Assembly: GCA_947088675.1 (NCBI GenBank)
Contig: CAMUHN010000004.1
Coordinates: 28,905-92,904 of the forward strand
Source of the DNA: an uncultured Roseburia sp.
GTDB taxonomy: Bacteria; Bacillota; Clostridia; Lachnospirales; Lachnospiraceae
Length of the DNA: 64,000 bases
Direction of reading: 5' to 3'
In this document: positions 34,519-43,654 of the stretch, piece by piece
Numbering within the stretch: the first letter of the stretch is position 1
Layout: each line of letters begins with the position of its first letter
Made by a program: the position numbers and the translations under genes
The notes under the pieces: model-generated
Told to the model about the DNA's origin: nothing
Databases searched by the model: none
What the model saw: only the letters and a program-made list of their open reading frames with translations

Positions 34519-35466
34519 GTGGACTTTGTACATAAATCCGTATTATTGGAAGAAGCAGTATCCAATCTGAAGATACGTTCTGACGGGATCTATATTGACG
34601 GCACACTTGGCGGGGGCGGCCATTCCGCAGAAATTGCCAGGCGCTTAACAGGCGGAAGACTGATTGGAATTGATCAGGACGCAGACGCCATAAGAGCAGC
34701 CGGGGAGCGTTTAGCCGTCTATGGCGATCGTGTGATCATCCGAAGAAACAACTATGCAAATATGAAAGAAGAAGCAGAGCAGCTTGGGATCTGTTCGGTG
34801 GACGGGATTTTACTCGACCTTGGAGTTTCCTCGTTCCAGCTGGATACGGCAGAGCGTGGATTTTCTTACCGCGATCCAAATGCCCCGCTTGATATGCGAA
34901 TGGATGACCGTATGGAAATGACGGCAGCCGATATTGTCAATCATTACACTGAAAGGGATTTATACCGTGTCATACGTGATTACGGGGAGGATAAATTCGC
35001 GAAAAACATAGCAAAACATATTGCTCTTGCAAGAGAGAGGGCGCCGATTTTGACGGCGGGGGAACTTACAGAGATCATACGGGGATCCATCCCGATGAAA
35101 GTACAGCAGAGCGGAGGACATCCGGCAAAGCGCACGTTCCAGGCATTGCGCATTGAGTTAAACAGGGAGCTGGCTGTTCTGGAAGACACCATTGATACGA
35201 TGATCGGTATGTTAAAACCCTGCGGAAGACTCTGTATTATCACGTTTCACTCGCTGGAAGACCGCATTGTGAAGCTGAAATTTAAAACGAATGAAAATCC
35301 CTGTATCTGTCCGCCGGATTTTCCGGTTTGCGTCTGTAAAAGAGAGTCAAAGGGCAGAGTAGTGACAAGAAAGCCGATCCTGCCAAAAGAGGACGAGCTT
35401 TTGGCAAATCCCCGCTCAAAAAGTGCAAAACTTCGCGTTTTTGAACGGATTTGCGGCGAAGATTGA
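34519..35466 (+). CDS. rsmH: 16S rRNA (cytosine1402-N4)-methyltransferase RsmH
   Basis: 315 residues. [12 protein letters not shown] opens the protein; [14 protein letters not shown] is the SAM loop; [14 protein letters not shown] and [17 protein letters not shown] are hallmark motifs; [12 protein letters not shown] and [13 protein letters not shown] close it. GTG 34519 is 6 nt after GGGAGGG; ATG 34513 touches that site and is less likely. Second gene of the division cluster. Confidence 0.96.
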   Translation: MDFVHKSVLLEEAVSNLKIRSDGIYIDGTLGGGGHSAEIARRLTGGRLIGIDQDADAIRAAGERLAVYGDRVIIRRNNYANMKEEAEQLGICSVDGILLDLGVSSFQLDTAERGFSYRDPNAPLDMRMDDRMEMTAADIVNHYTERDLYRVIRDYGEDKFAKNIAKHIALARERAPILTAGELTEIIRGSIPMKVQQSGGHPAKRTFQALRIELNRELAVLEDTIDTMIGMLKPCGRLCIITFHSLEDRIVKLKFKTNENPCICPPDFPVCVCKRESKGRVVTRKPILPKEDELLANPRSKSAKLRVFERICGED

Positions 35467-35488
35467 CGGCATAAATAGGAGGCATAAT

Positions 35489-35974
35489 ATGAGCACGCAA
35501 AAAAAGCATAATTTTTATGTAGACGGAAATACGGTCCGGCGATTCAGCGCAGAACCGGATTACCGTGAGATACAAAAAGAGAGGGAACGGCGTACAAAGG
35601 AAGAGCAGGAGCGCAGAAAGAAGCGCCTTGCAAGGCACAACCGTGAGCGTGAGCTTCGGATGAGCAGAAGATATGTGATATTCCTTATGATGGCGGTCGG
35701 CGTGTTCGGTGTTTTTGCAGCTGCATATATCTACATTCAGTCAAACATATCCGCGCATATGAGAAACATTTCAAAACTGGAAAGCCAGATCAAAGATTTA
35801 AAGGCTGACAATGACGAGGCATTGAAACGGATCAATATGTCGATTGATCTGGATGCAGTGAAAAACAGTGCAATCAATGAACTTGGAATGTCCTATGCCA
35901 GAGAGTCACAGATTATTTACTATACAGTGGAAAATGATGATTATATGAACCAGTATGGCGAGATTCCTGAGTAG
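35489..35974 (+). CDS. ftsL: FtsL-like septum protein
   Basis: 161 residues. A long, very basic cytosolic part (about 1-60; Arg/Lys/Glu rich, RRTKEEQERRKKRLARHNRE), one membrane helix (about 62-85) and a short extracellular leucine-zipper-like coiled coil (ISKLESQIKDLKADNDEALK). This is the bitopic layout of FtsL/DivIC proteins, and the place between rsmH and a transpeptidase gene is that of ftsL. Sequence similarity in this family is low, so the name rests largely on position. AGGAGG precedes ATG 35489. Confidence 0.75.
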   Translation: MSTQKKHNFYVDGNTVRRFSAEPDYREIQKERERRTKEEQERRKKRLARHNRERELRMSRRYVIFLMMAVGVFGVFAAAYIYIQSNISAHMRNISKLESQIKDLKADNDEALKRINMSIDLDAVKNSAINELGMSYARESQIIYYTVENDDYMNQYGEIPE

Positions 35975-35991
35975 AAACAGAGGTAGTTTGT

Positions 35992-38166
35992 TTGACGGCG
36001 CGAAGAAAAAGAAGAAAATTACAGTTAAAGTTTTTAAAGCGGATGCAGAAAAAGCTGGTCGTCATGTTTGTAGCTGTTTCGCTGATGCTGATTGGCCTTG
36101 TTGCGAGATTAATGTATATTGAGTATACCTCCGGAGAAAAATACGTAAAGATTGTATTGGCTCAGCAGGGGTATGACAGCCAGACGATTCCCTACCAGCG
36201 GGGGGATATTGTGGATGCAAAGGGAACGATATTTGCGACCAGTATCGCTGTCTACAATGTGATTCTCGACTGCTCGGTTATGACAAGCGATGAAAAATAT
36301 ATCGACCCGACAATCTCCGCCCTCTGCACCTGTTTTCAGGATCTTGACAAAAATGAACTGTACAGTTATGCAAGGGAGCAGGAGAAGAGCAAATATATTA
36401 TTTTAAAGAAAAAAATATCCTATGAGGAAATTCAGCCGTTTATCGGTTTACAGGAGGAGGAAAACGAGGACGGGGAGCTGGTCAATCCCAATATCAAAGG
36501 CGTCTGGTTTGAGAAAGAATACCAGCGTGAATACCCGCTCGGATCGCTTGCAAGCGCAGTGGTCGGGTTCACCACGTCGGGGAATGTCGGTATTAACGGC
36601 CTTGAAAATTTTTATAACGACAGGTTAAACGGTCTTGACGGCAGGCAGTACGGCTATTTAAATAATGATAATGATTTTGAAAAGACGATCAAGCCGGCAA
36701 TAAACGGAAATACGCTTGTCACAACTATAGACGCAAATATACAGACTGTTGTCGAAAAAAAAATAGCCGAATTTAACGAGGCGTACAAAGGAGCGTTTCG
36801 AGCCGGCGACGACGGTGCTACGCACATTGGAGTGCTGCTGATGGATCCGAATAACGGAGACGTTCTTGCGATGGCAAATTATCCGAATTACGATCTTGGC
36901 AATCCGAGAGATCTCTCGGCATACTATACGAAAGAAGAACTGGATGCAATGAACGAGGACGAGAAGCTTGATCAGCTGAATAAACTCTGGCAGAATTTCT
37001 GTACCACATATACGTATGAACCGGGATCGACAGCCAAGACGTTTACCATTGCAACAGGACTTGAGACAGGGGCGATGTCGGGCGGCGAGACATACTACTG
37101 CGACGGATTTGAGATGATGCCGGGCTATTCCAAGCCGATCCGCTGTGTCAGCCGCAGCGGACATGGGATGCAGACAATCTCGGAATCACTGATGAATTCC
37201 TGCAACGATGCGCTGATGCAGATGTCGTATGTGATTGGCGCCGAGGATTTCACAAAATACCAGCAGATTTTTGGCTTCGGACAAAAGACGAATATTGATT
37301 TACCGGGCGAAGCGCGGACGGATACGTTGATCTATACGTTGGAGAATATGACAAAAATTGACCTTGCGACAAATTCGTTCGGGCAGAATTATAATACGAC
37401 AATGATTCAGCTTGCGACGGCATTTTGTTCGCTTGTCAATGATGGTACGCTTTACCAGCCGCATGTGGTCAAACGAATTGTAGATGAAAAGGGCAATACA
37501 ATTGAGAATATTACACCGACTGTGCTGCGTCAGACTGTTTCAAAATCAACAGGTGATAAATTAAAGAGTTATATGCAGGATACGGTAGCGCTTGGCACCG
37601 GTAATACCGCAAAAGTAGACGGCTATTCTATGGGCGGCAAGACAGGGACGGCGCAGAAGAGAGGGCGTGACGGTGTCAATTACGTTGTTTCATTTATCGG
37701 GTTTGCTCCTGTAGAGGATCCAAAACTTGTCATCTATTGCGTAGTGGACGAGCCGAATGCAGAGGAACAGTATCATAGTACTTTTGCGCAGAATATTGCG
37801 CGGGAAATTTTAGAGGAAGTGCTTCCTTATTTAAATATCTATCGCGATGAGGAGGCAACAGGACTTCACGCCGGTTGGGATATCAGGGGAGAGGAGGCTG
37901 GGCAGCAGGCTCTGACAGACATTGTCAACGGCGATCATACACAGGAAACCGGTCCGATGGAAGGAGAACTGGATGTGCCGGATACCGGCGACCGGCTTGA
38001 AGGAAATCAGGACGGTTCCGCGGAACCGGGAGGAGATACGCCGCCGGAGGGTGAAAATGAGCCGGAGGGAGATACGCCAGAAGAAGGAGGAAATACGCCG
38101 CCGGAGGGTGAAAATGAGCCGGAGGGAGATACGCCAGAAGAAGGAGGAAATACGCCGCCGGAATAA
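35992..38166 (+). CDS. class B penicillin-binding protein, septal transpeptidase (FtsI/PBP2B type)
   Basis: 724 residues. A short basic cytosolic end, one membrane helix (about 20-42), a dimerisation domain (YQRGDIVDAKGTIFATS) and a transpeptidase domain with Ser346 in GSTAK, SCN at 403 and KTG at 550. It cross-links septal peptidoglycan. No PASTA domains; instead the end is an acidic low-complexity tail made of 19-residue repeats. TTG 35992 is the only start with a ribosome site (AGAGGT) that keeps the basic N-terminus. Confidence 0.92.
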   Translation: MTARRKRRKLQLKFLKRMQKKLVVMFVAVSLMLIGLVARLMYIEYTSGEKYVKIVLAQQGYDSQTIPYQRGDIVDAKGTIFATSIAVYNVILDCSVMTSDEKYIDPTISALCTCFQDLDKNELYSYAREQEKSKYIILKKKISYEEIQPFIGLQEEENEDGELVNPNIKGVWFEKEYQREYPLGSLASAVVGFTTSGNVGINGLENFYNDRLNGLDGRQYGYLNNDNDFEKTIKPAINGNTLVTTIDANIQTVVEKKIAEFNEAYKGAFRAGDDGATHIGVLLMDPNNGDVLAMANYPNYDLGNPRDLSAYYTKEELDAMNEDEKLDQLNKLWQNFCTTYTYEPGSTAKTFTIATGLETGAMSGGETYYCDGFEMMPGYSKPIRCVSRSGHGMQTISESLMNSCNDALMQMSYVIGAEDFTKYQQIFGFGQKTNIDLPGEARTDTLIYTLENMTKIDLATNSFGQNYNTTMIQLATAFCSLVNDGTLYQPHVVKRIVDEKGNTIENITPTVLRQTVSKSTGDKLKSYMQDTVALGTGNTAKVDGYSMGGKTGTAQKRGRDGVNYVVSFIGFAPVEDPKLVIYCVVDEPNAEEQYHSTFAQNIAREILEEVLPYLNIYRDEEATGLHAGWDIRGEEAGQQALTDIVNGDHTQETGPMEGELDVPDTGDRLEGNQDGSAEPGGDTPPEGENEPEGDTPEEGGNTPPEGENEPEGDTPEEGGNTPPE
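38038..38163 (+). repeat. 57-bp tandem repeat coding the acidic tail of the septal PBP
   Basis: Two identical units (38038-38094 and 38095-38151) plus the start of a third. Each codes 19 residues rich in Glu, Pro and Gly (TPPEGENEPEGDTPEEGGN). Copy-number change would keep the frame. Confidence 0.9.
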
Positions 38167-38176
38167 ACATATGTAT

Positions 38177-38234
38177 AACCTCGCAGAAGTTTGAATAAGA
38201 TTTTAAGAAAAAGAAAACTTTTGCGGGGTTTTTT
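38177..38234 (+). terminator. terminator hairpin overlapping the start region of the second PBP gene
   Basis: AACCTCGCAGAAGTTT (38177-38192) pairs with AAACTT-TTGCGGGGTT (38215-38230), followed by TTTT. The only Shine-Dalgarno-like GCGGGG before the ATG at 38237 is in the 3' arm, so the hairpin would both end transcripts and hide the ribosome site. Confidence 0.75.
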
Positions 38235-38236
38235 CT

Positions 38237-39973
38237 ATGGAAAAGGAACAAAAGGAGCTCCCATTTTATCGGAATAAGACGATGCACCGGAAAAAAATAT
38301 GGATATTTTTTCTGGCTGTGTTTTTTATGATGACATTTTTGATTGGCAGGCTTGTTTATCTGATGATTTTCTGCTCTGTCTATTATGGGCAGAAAGCGGA
38401 GGATCTGCATGAAAGGGAGCGCGATATCAAGGCGGCGCGCGGACGTATTCTGGATGCAAATGGAGTGGTGCTTGCGACAAATAAGTCCGTCTGTACGATT
38501 TCTGTGATTCACAGCCAGATTACGGATCCCGAAGCAGTGATTCATGCGCTTACAAAAGAGCTGGAACTGTCAGAGGAAAAAGTTCGAAAGCGTGTCGAAA
38601 AGGTCAGTTCCATAGAACGGATCAAAACAAATGTAGACAAAGAAGTCGGAGATCGGATACGCGCATACGGACTTTCCGGTATTAAAGTAGACGAGGATTA
38701 CAAGCGCTATTACCCATATGATACGCTGGCATCGAAAGTGCTTGGATTTACCGGTGCGGATAATCAGGGAATTGTCGGGCTTGAAGTCAGGTACGATGAT
38801 TTTTTAAAAGGGGAAAACGGCAAGATACTCACGCTGACCGATGCACGCGGAGTCGAGATTGAAAATGCGGGCGAGACGCGGCTGGAGCCTGTGAACGGAT
38901 ATGACCTGTGTCTCTCACTTGATTACAATATTCAGAAGTATTGTGAACAGGCTGCAGAGAAAGCATATATCAGGAAAGAAGCCGACAGTGTCTCCGTAAT
39001 TGTAATGAATCCGAAAAACGGTGAAATTATGGCTATGGTAAACTATCCGGAGTTTAATTTAAACCAGCCGTTTCTGCTTAATATGGAATCGGACGCTGTC
39101 GGCGACGAAAAACAGACATTGCTGAATCAGATGTGGAGGAATCAATGTATCAGCGATACGTATGAGCCGGGATCCACTTTTAAAATTATCACGGCAAGCG
39201 CAGCGCTTGAGAAAGGTGTTGTATCGCTGACCGACCAGTTTTACTGTCCGGGTTATAAGCTCGTAGAGGACCGGCGGATTCACTGTGCGAGAGTGACGGG
39301 GCATGGGGCGGAAACGTTTGAGACAGGTATTATGAATTCCTGCAATCCTGTTTTTATCGAATTGGGAGAGCGCATCGGTACCGAAGATTTCTTTGGATAT
39401 TTTAAACAGTTTGGTCTTTTGCAGAAGACAAATATTGATCTGCCGGGTGAGGCGGCGACAATTATGCATAAACAGGAAAATGTAGGGCCGGTCGAACTTG
39501 CAACGATTTCGTTTGGACAGTCATTCCAGATCACACCGGTGCAGCTGGTCACAACTGTTTCTTCTATTATAAATGGAGGTATTCGTGTTACGCCGCATTT
39601 TGGCGTTTGTGTAAAAGATACTGACGGCAATCTGGTGAAAGAATTTAATTATGAGACAACGGAAGGCATTTGTACGCAAAAGACTTCAGAGACGATGCGT
39701 TATTTGCTGCAGCGCGTCGTGGACGAGGGCGGCGGAAAAAATGCAAAAATAGAAGGGTATGCAATCGGCGGCAAGACGGCTACCTCGCAGACGCTGCCGC
39801 GAAGCGAGCATCGTTATATCTCTTCGTTTTTAGGGTTTGCGCCTGCAGACGATCCCAAAGTGCTTGCAATCGCCATTATCAGAAATCCGTCAGGCGTCTA
39901 TTATGGCGGAACGATTGCCGCTCCTGTGGTAAAAGAAATCCTGGAAAACATTCTGCCATATCTTGAACATTGA
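38237..39973 (+). CDS. class B penicillin-binding protein, SpoVD-like
   Basis: 578 residues. Membrane helix at about 20-45, then RGRILDANGVVLATN and the transpeptidase domain: Ser313 in GSTFK, SCN at 368 and KTA at 513 (GGKTATSQTLPRS) in place of the usual KTG. No PASTA domain. Position after the septal PBP is that of spoVD, the sporulation transpeptidase for the cortex, but a second vegetative PBP is possible. The gene has a weak ribosome site inside the upstream terminator stem, so expression is probably low or conditional. Confidence 0.85.
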   Translation: MEKEQKELPFYRNKTMHRKKIWIFFLAVFFMMTFLIGRLVYLMIFCSVYYGQKAEDLHERERDIKAARGRILDANGVVLATNKSVCTISVIHSQITDPEAVIHALTKELELSEEKVRKRVEKVSSIERIKTNVDKEVGDRIRAYGLSGIKVDEDYKRYYPYDTLASKVLGFTGADNQGIVGLEVRYDDFLKGENGKILTLTDARGVEIENAGETRLEPVNGYDLCLSLDYNIQKYCEQAAEKAYIRKEADSVSVIVMNPKNGEIMAMVNYPEFNLNQPFLLNMESDAVGDEKQTLLNQMWRNQCISDTYEPGSTFKIITASAALEKGVVSLTDQFYCPGYKLVEDRRIHCARVTGHGAETFETGIMNSCNPVFIELGERIGTEDFFGYFKQFGLLQKTNIDLPGEAATIMHKQENVGPVELATISFGQSFQITPVQLVTTVSSIINGGIRVTPHFGVCVKDTDGNLVKEFNYETTEGICTQKTSETMRYLLQRVVDEGGGKNAKIEGYAIGGKTATSQTLPRSEHRYISSFLGFAPADDPKVLAIAIIRNPSGVYYGGTIAAPVVKEILENILPYLEH

Positions 39974-40036
39974 CAAAAAATACTTTATACTTGGTACGTT
40001 AAAAAAGATTTAGAGAAAATACATGAGGTGTCGGTT

Positions 40037-40990
40037 ATGAATTTTAAAGTTTTGATCCCGGTAATACTTTCTTTTGCATTCAGTGCGCTGCTCGGGCCGA
40101 TTGTTATTCCGTTTCTGCGCAGGTTAAAAGTCGGCCAGACAGAGAGGGAGGAACTGAAATCCCATCTGAAGAAAACCGGAACACCGACTATGGGAGGGAT
40201 TATCATATTGGCGGCGATCGTTCTGACATCGCTGTTTTACATCAAAGATTATCCGAATATCATACCGATCCTGTTCATGACAGTTGGATTTGGCGTGATC
40301 GGATTTTTAGACGATTATTTAAAAGTTGTGCTGCACCGGAGCGACGGCCTTCTGGCATGGCAGAAAATGCTGCTGCAGCTGTTGGTTGCGACAGTGTATG
40401 CCATATACATGACGGTATACTCGGATGTATCGCTCACAATGCTGATCCCGTTTTCGGGAGGCAGATACCTTGATATCGGATATCTGGCGATCCCTGTATT
40501 ATATATTGCAATTGTGGGTACGGTAAACGGGACAAATTTTACAGACGGACTTGACGGTCTTGCTTCCAGCGTGACGATCATGGTCGCAACATTCTTTTCT
40601 GTTGTCGCAGTTGGGTCAAATGCCGGAATCGAACCGATTACATGTGCGGTAGTAGGGGCGTTGCTTGGATTTCTGTTGTTTAATGTCTATCCGGCAAGCG
40701 TATTTATGGGGGATACCGGTTCGCTTGCGCTGGGAGGTTTTGTGGTTTCGGCTGCTTATGCGATGCAGATGCCGCTGTTTATTCTGATTGTGGGGTTGAT
40801 TTATCTGGTAGAGGTCCTCTCTGTCATCATTCAGGTGACTTATTTTAAAAAGACAGGCGGTAAGCGCATTTTTCGGATGGCGCCGATCCATCATCATTTT
40901 GAACTTGGCGGATGGTCGGAGACGAGGGTGGTTGCAGTTTTTTCGATTACAACAGCGCTGCTTTGCATGATCGCGCTGCTTGCATTGTAA
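40037..40990 (+). CDS. mraY: phospho-N-acetylmuramoyl-pentapeptide-transferase MraY
   Basis: 317 residues, about ten membrane helices. Makes lipid I from UDP-MurNAc-pentapeptide and undecaprenyl phosphate. Asp-rich sites: GFLDDYLKV, then NGTNFTDGLDGLA, VFMGDTGSLALG and the His-rich APIHHHFELGGWSE. ATG 40037 has GAGGTG 7 nt upstream, better than GTG 40028. murE and murF, normally just before it, are missing here. Confidence 0.97.
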   Translation: MNFKVLIPVILSFAFSALLGPIVIPFLRRLKVGQTEREELKSHLKKTGTPTMGGIIILAAIVLTSLFYIKDYPNIIPILFMTVGFGVIGFLDDYLKVVLHRSDGLLAWQKMLLQLLVATVYAIYMTVYSDVSLTMLIPFSGGRYLDIGYLAIPVLYIAIVGTVNGTNFTDGLDGLASSVTIMVATFFSVVAVGSNAGIEPITCAVVGALLGFLLFNVYPASVFMGDTGSLALGGFVVSAAYAMQMPLFILIVGLIYLVEVLSVIIQVTYFKKTGGKRIFRMAPIHHHFELGGWSETRVVAVFSITTALLCMIALLAL

Positions 40991-41122
40991 AGAGGAAGAT
41001 GCCTCTGAAGCGAGCGCGCTCGGCAGCGCCATCTATATGGCGCAGCAAAGTGTGCAAATCCCTCAGGACTGAGGGAAAAGCCAGCGAAGCTGGCTTGGGA
41101 ATTGAAGTGGGCTTGCCCGCTT
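40991..41122. repeat. six consecutive hairpins between mraY and murD
   Basis: AGAGG/CCTCT (40991-41006); palindrome CGAGCGCGCTCG (41011-41022); GCGCCAT/ATGGCGC (41026-41043); CCCTC/GAGGG (41060-41075); AAGCCAGC-GAA-GCTGGCTT (41078-41096); AAGTGGGC/GCCCGCTT (41105-41122). No protein gene fits. The GAA-loop hairpin resembles hairpin 3 of the intercistronic repeat. It would form a structured spacer in the polycistronic mRNA. Confidence 0.7.
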
Positions 41123-41150
41123 TGGTCTGGAACAGAAAGGGTGGCTGCAT

Positions 41151-42518
41151 ATGGAATTTACAGGAAAAAAAGGATTGGTGGCAGGATCCGGTGTCAGTGG
41201 AATTGCCGCGGCAGAGCTTTTGCGACAGAAAGAAATAGAATTTGTTTTATTTGACGCGAATAAGGATCTTGATGTGGAGGCGCTGCGTGCTCGCGCGCCG
41301 GTCTTTGCAGATACGGATATCATAGCAGGAGAGTTGACGGATTCCGATCTTGCCGGAATTGACTTTGCAGTGGTAAGTCCTGGTATTCCATCGGACTCGG
41401 CTGCAATCAATGTGATACGCGCAAGGCAGATTCCGATCATTGGAGAGATTGAGCTGGCGTTTTTGTTTTCGAAAGGAAGAATTGCGGCGATTACCGGTAC
41501 AAACGGAAAGACAACAACGACCGCGCTGACCGGTGAAATTTTAAAAAGCCATTATTCGGATGTGAAAGTGGTTGGCAATATCGGGATTCCATATACTTCA
41601 GTGGCTGCGCAGACAACGGACGAGTCGGTTATCGTGGCTGAGATCAGCAGTTTTCAGCTGGAGACAATACAGGATTTTGCGCCGGATGTCTCGGCCATTT
41701 TAAATATTACGCCCGATCATTTAGATCGGCACCATACGATGGAGTGTTACATAAAAACAAAGGAGAGTATTACAAAAAATCAAAAGCCTGGCAGCGTATG
41801 CGTTTTAAATTACGAGGATGAGGTGCTGCGTGAATTTGGCAGTCTGGCAGGGATCAATGTTCTCTGTTTCAGCAGCAGACGTGTATTGGAACAGGGGCTT
41901 TATCTGGACGGAAATCAGATTTGCTATGCAGACGGAAACCGCATTCATACAATCATCCATACGGATGAATTGAATATTCTGGGCGTGCACAATTACGAAA
42001 ATGCAATGGCAGCTTCGGCGATCGCGATCAGTTTTGGAGTACCACTGGAAAAAATTACCGAAGTTTTAAAACATTTTCAGGCTGTGGAACATAGAATAGA
42101 ATATGTGGCAGAGATTGACGGCGTGAGATATTACAATGATTCCAAAGGAACAAATCCGGATGCCGCAATCAAAGGTATTCAGGCGATGAGCCGTCCGACT
42201 TATCTGATCGGAGGGGGCTATGACAAACAGGCGGGATACGATGAGTGGATTGAGAGCTTTGACGGAAAGGTAAAACAGTTGCTTTTGATCGGGCAGACAA
42301 AAGAAAAGATTGCAAAAAGCGCCAGAGAGCATGGTTTTCACGATATCGTATTCTGTGACAGTTTAAAAGAAGCGGTGGAACTTGCAGGCGCGAACGCGTC
42401 GGAGGGCGAAGCAGTCTTACTCTCTCCTGCCTGTGCAAGCTGGGGAATGTTCAAAAATTATGAAGAGCGCGGACGCATGTTCAAGGAATATGTTACCGGG
42501 CAGCAAAAAAAAGAGTAG
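41151..42518 (+). CDS. murD: UDP-N-acetylmuramoylalanine--D-glutamate ligase
   Basis: 455 residues. Cytosolic Mur ligase that adds D-Glu to UDP-MurNAc-L-Ala. The N-terminal dinucleotide-like fold opens KGLVAGSGVSGIAAAELL; ATP loop ITGTNGKTTTTAL; then ISSFQLETI and HLDRHHTMECY, the carbamoyl-lysine region, and YYNDSKGTNPDA plus LLSPACASWGMFKNYEERG at the end. ATG 41151 with AGAAAGGGTGG upstream. Confidence 0.97.
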   Translation: MEFTGKKGLVAGSGVSGIAAAELLRQKEIEFVLFDANKDLDVEALRARAPVFADTDIIAGELTDSDLAGIDFAVVSPGIPSDSAAINVIRARQIPIIGEIELAFLFSKGRIAAITGTNGKTTTTALTGEILKSHYSDVKVVGNIGIPYTSVAAQTTDESVIVAEISSFQLETIQDFAPDVSAILNITPDHLDRHHTMECYIKTKESITKNQKPGSVCVLNYEDEVLREFGSLAGINVLCFSSRRVLEQGLYLDGNQICYADGNRIHTIIHTDELNILGVHNYENAMAASAIAISFGVPLEKITEVLKHFQAVEHRIEYVAEIDGVRYYNDSKGTNPDAAIKGIQAMSRPTYLIGGGYDKQAGYDEWIESFDGKVKQLLLIGQTKEKIAKSAREHGFHDIVFCDSLKEAVELAGANASEGEAVLLSPACASWGMFKNYEERGRMFKEYVTGQQKKE

Positions 42519-42533
42519 TGACCGGAGGTATGA

Positions 42534-43652
42534 ATGGCTCAAAGACGGAAAAAAGAAAAAAGGCAGAAAACAATCCGTTATTTTGACTACAGCCTGTTGT
42601 TTCTTGTTATTTTCCTGCTTTGTTTCGGACTGATCATGCTCTACAGCACAAGTTCCTATTATGGGACGATCCGGTTCGGAAGCGCAGCTTACTATGTGAA
42701 AAAGCAGTTATTCGCTACGGCGCTTGGCGTCGCAGTGATGTTGGTAATTGCAATGATTCCATATCGTTTCTGGATGAAAGTAAGCGGGCTTGCTTACCTC
42801 GCTGCGCTGTCTTTATGTGTAGTTGTTATTTTCATCGGAAGAGAATCAAAAGGGCAGGCCAGATGGCTTAATATTGCAGGACTGTCGTTTCAGCCCTCCG
42901 AGTTTGCAAAACTTGCCGTCATTATATTTTTTGCGTTTGTGATCTATAAGACATCAAAGCAGTTGAAGAATTTTAAGAATCTGATCAAAGTAGGGATGAT
43001 TGTACTGCCGATTTTTGCGGTGGTTGCCTACAATAACTTAAGCACTGCAATTATTATATTTGGCATTGCAGTCTGTATGATGTTTGTTGCAAGCCCGAAA
43101 TATTCGCACTTTCTGATTGTAGGAATCGCGGGCGTTGCATTTGGCGCCGTATTCCTGATGCTTGCAAGCTATCGTATGGAACGTATACAGATCTGGCTGG
43201 ATCCGGAACGGTTTGACAAAGGCTATCAGACGCTTCAGGGGTTATATGCGATCGGTTCGGGCGGCCTGTTTGGAAAAGGTCTGGGCGAGAGTATACAAAA
43301 GCTGGGGTTTATTCCGGAAGCGCAAAACGATATGATTTTTTCCGTGATCTGTGAGGAACTTGGTCTGTTTGGGGCAGTATGCCTGATTTTATTATATCTG
43401 CTTTTAATTTGGCGGTTTATGATTATTGCGAATAATGCGCCGGATCTGTATGGGGCCCTGATTGTGGTAGGTATTATGGCGCATATTTCAATCCAGGTTG
43501 TCTTAAATATTGCCGTTGTGACAAATACGATACCCAATACAGGTATATCGCTTCCGTTTGTCAGCTACGGAGGGACGTCTATCCTGTTTTTGCTGGCGGA
43601 GATGGGGCTTGCACTCTCTGTGTCGCGGGGGATTAAATTCGAGGTTGACTGA
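42534..43652 (+). CDS. ftsW: peptidoglycan glycosyltransferase FtsW
   Basis: 372 residues, SEDS family with ten membrane helices. RWLNIAGLSFQPSEFAKLA is the family signature with the catalytic region; FIPEAQNDMIFSVICEELG and GISLPFVSYGGTS follow. It polymerises lipid II at the septum with the class B PBP coded upstream. CCGGAGG precedes the ATG. murG, usually next, is absent. Confidence 0.96.
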   Translation: MAQRRKKEKRQKTIRYFDYSLLFLVIFLLCFGLIMLYSTSSYYGTIRFGSAAYYVKKQLFATALGVAVMLVIAMIPYRFWMKVSGLAYLAALSLCVVVIFIGRESKGQARWLNIAGLSFQPSEFAKLAVIIFFAFVIYKTSKQLKNFKNLIKVGMIVLPIFAVVAYNNLSTAIIIFGIAVCMMFVASPKYSHFLIVGIAGVAFGAVFLMLASYRMERIQIWLDPERFDKGYQTLQGLYAIGSGGLFGKGLGESIQKLGFIPEAQNDMIFSVICEELGLFGAVCLILLYLLLIWRFMIIANNAPDLYGALIVVGIMAHISIQVVLNIAVVTNTIPNTGISLPFVSYGGTSILFLLAEMGLALSVSRGIKFEVD

Positions 43653-43654
43653 GT

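Noticed and set aside
39970-40000. TTGACA after the SpoVD-like gene as the mraY promoter
   Set aside because: No -10 at a 16-18-bp distance; TATACT is only 11 bp away.
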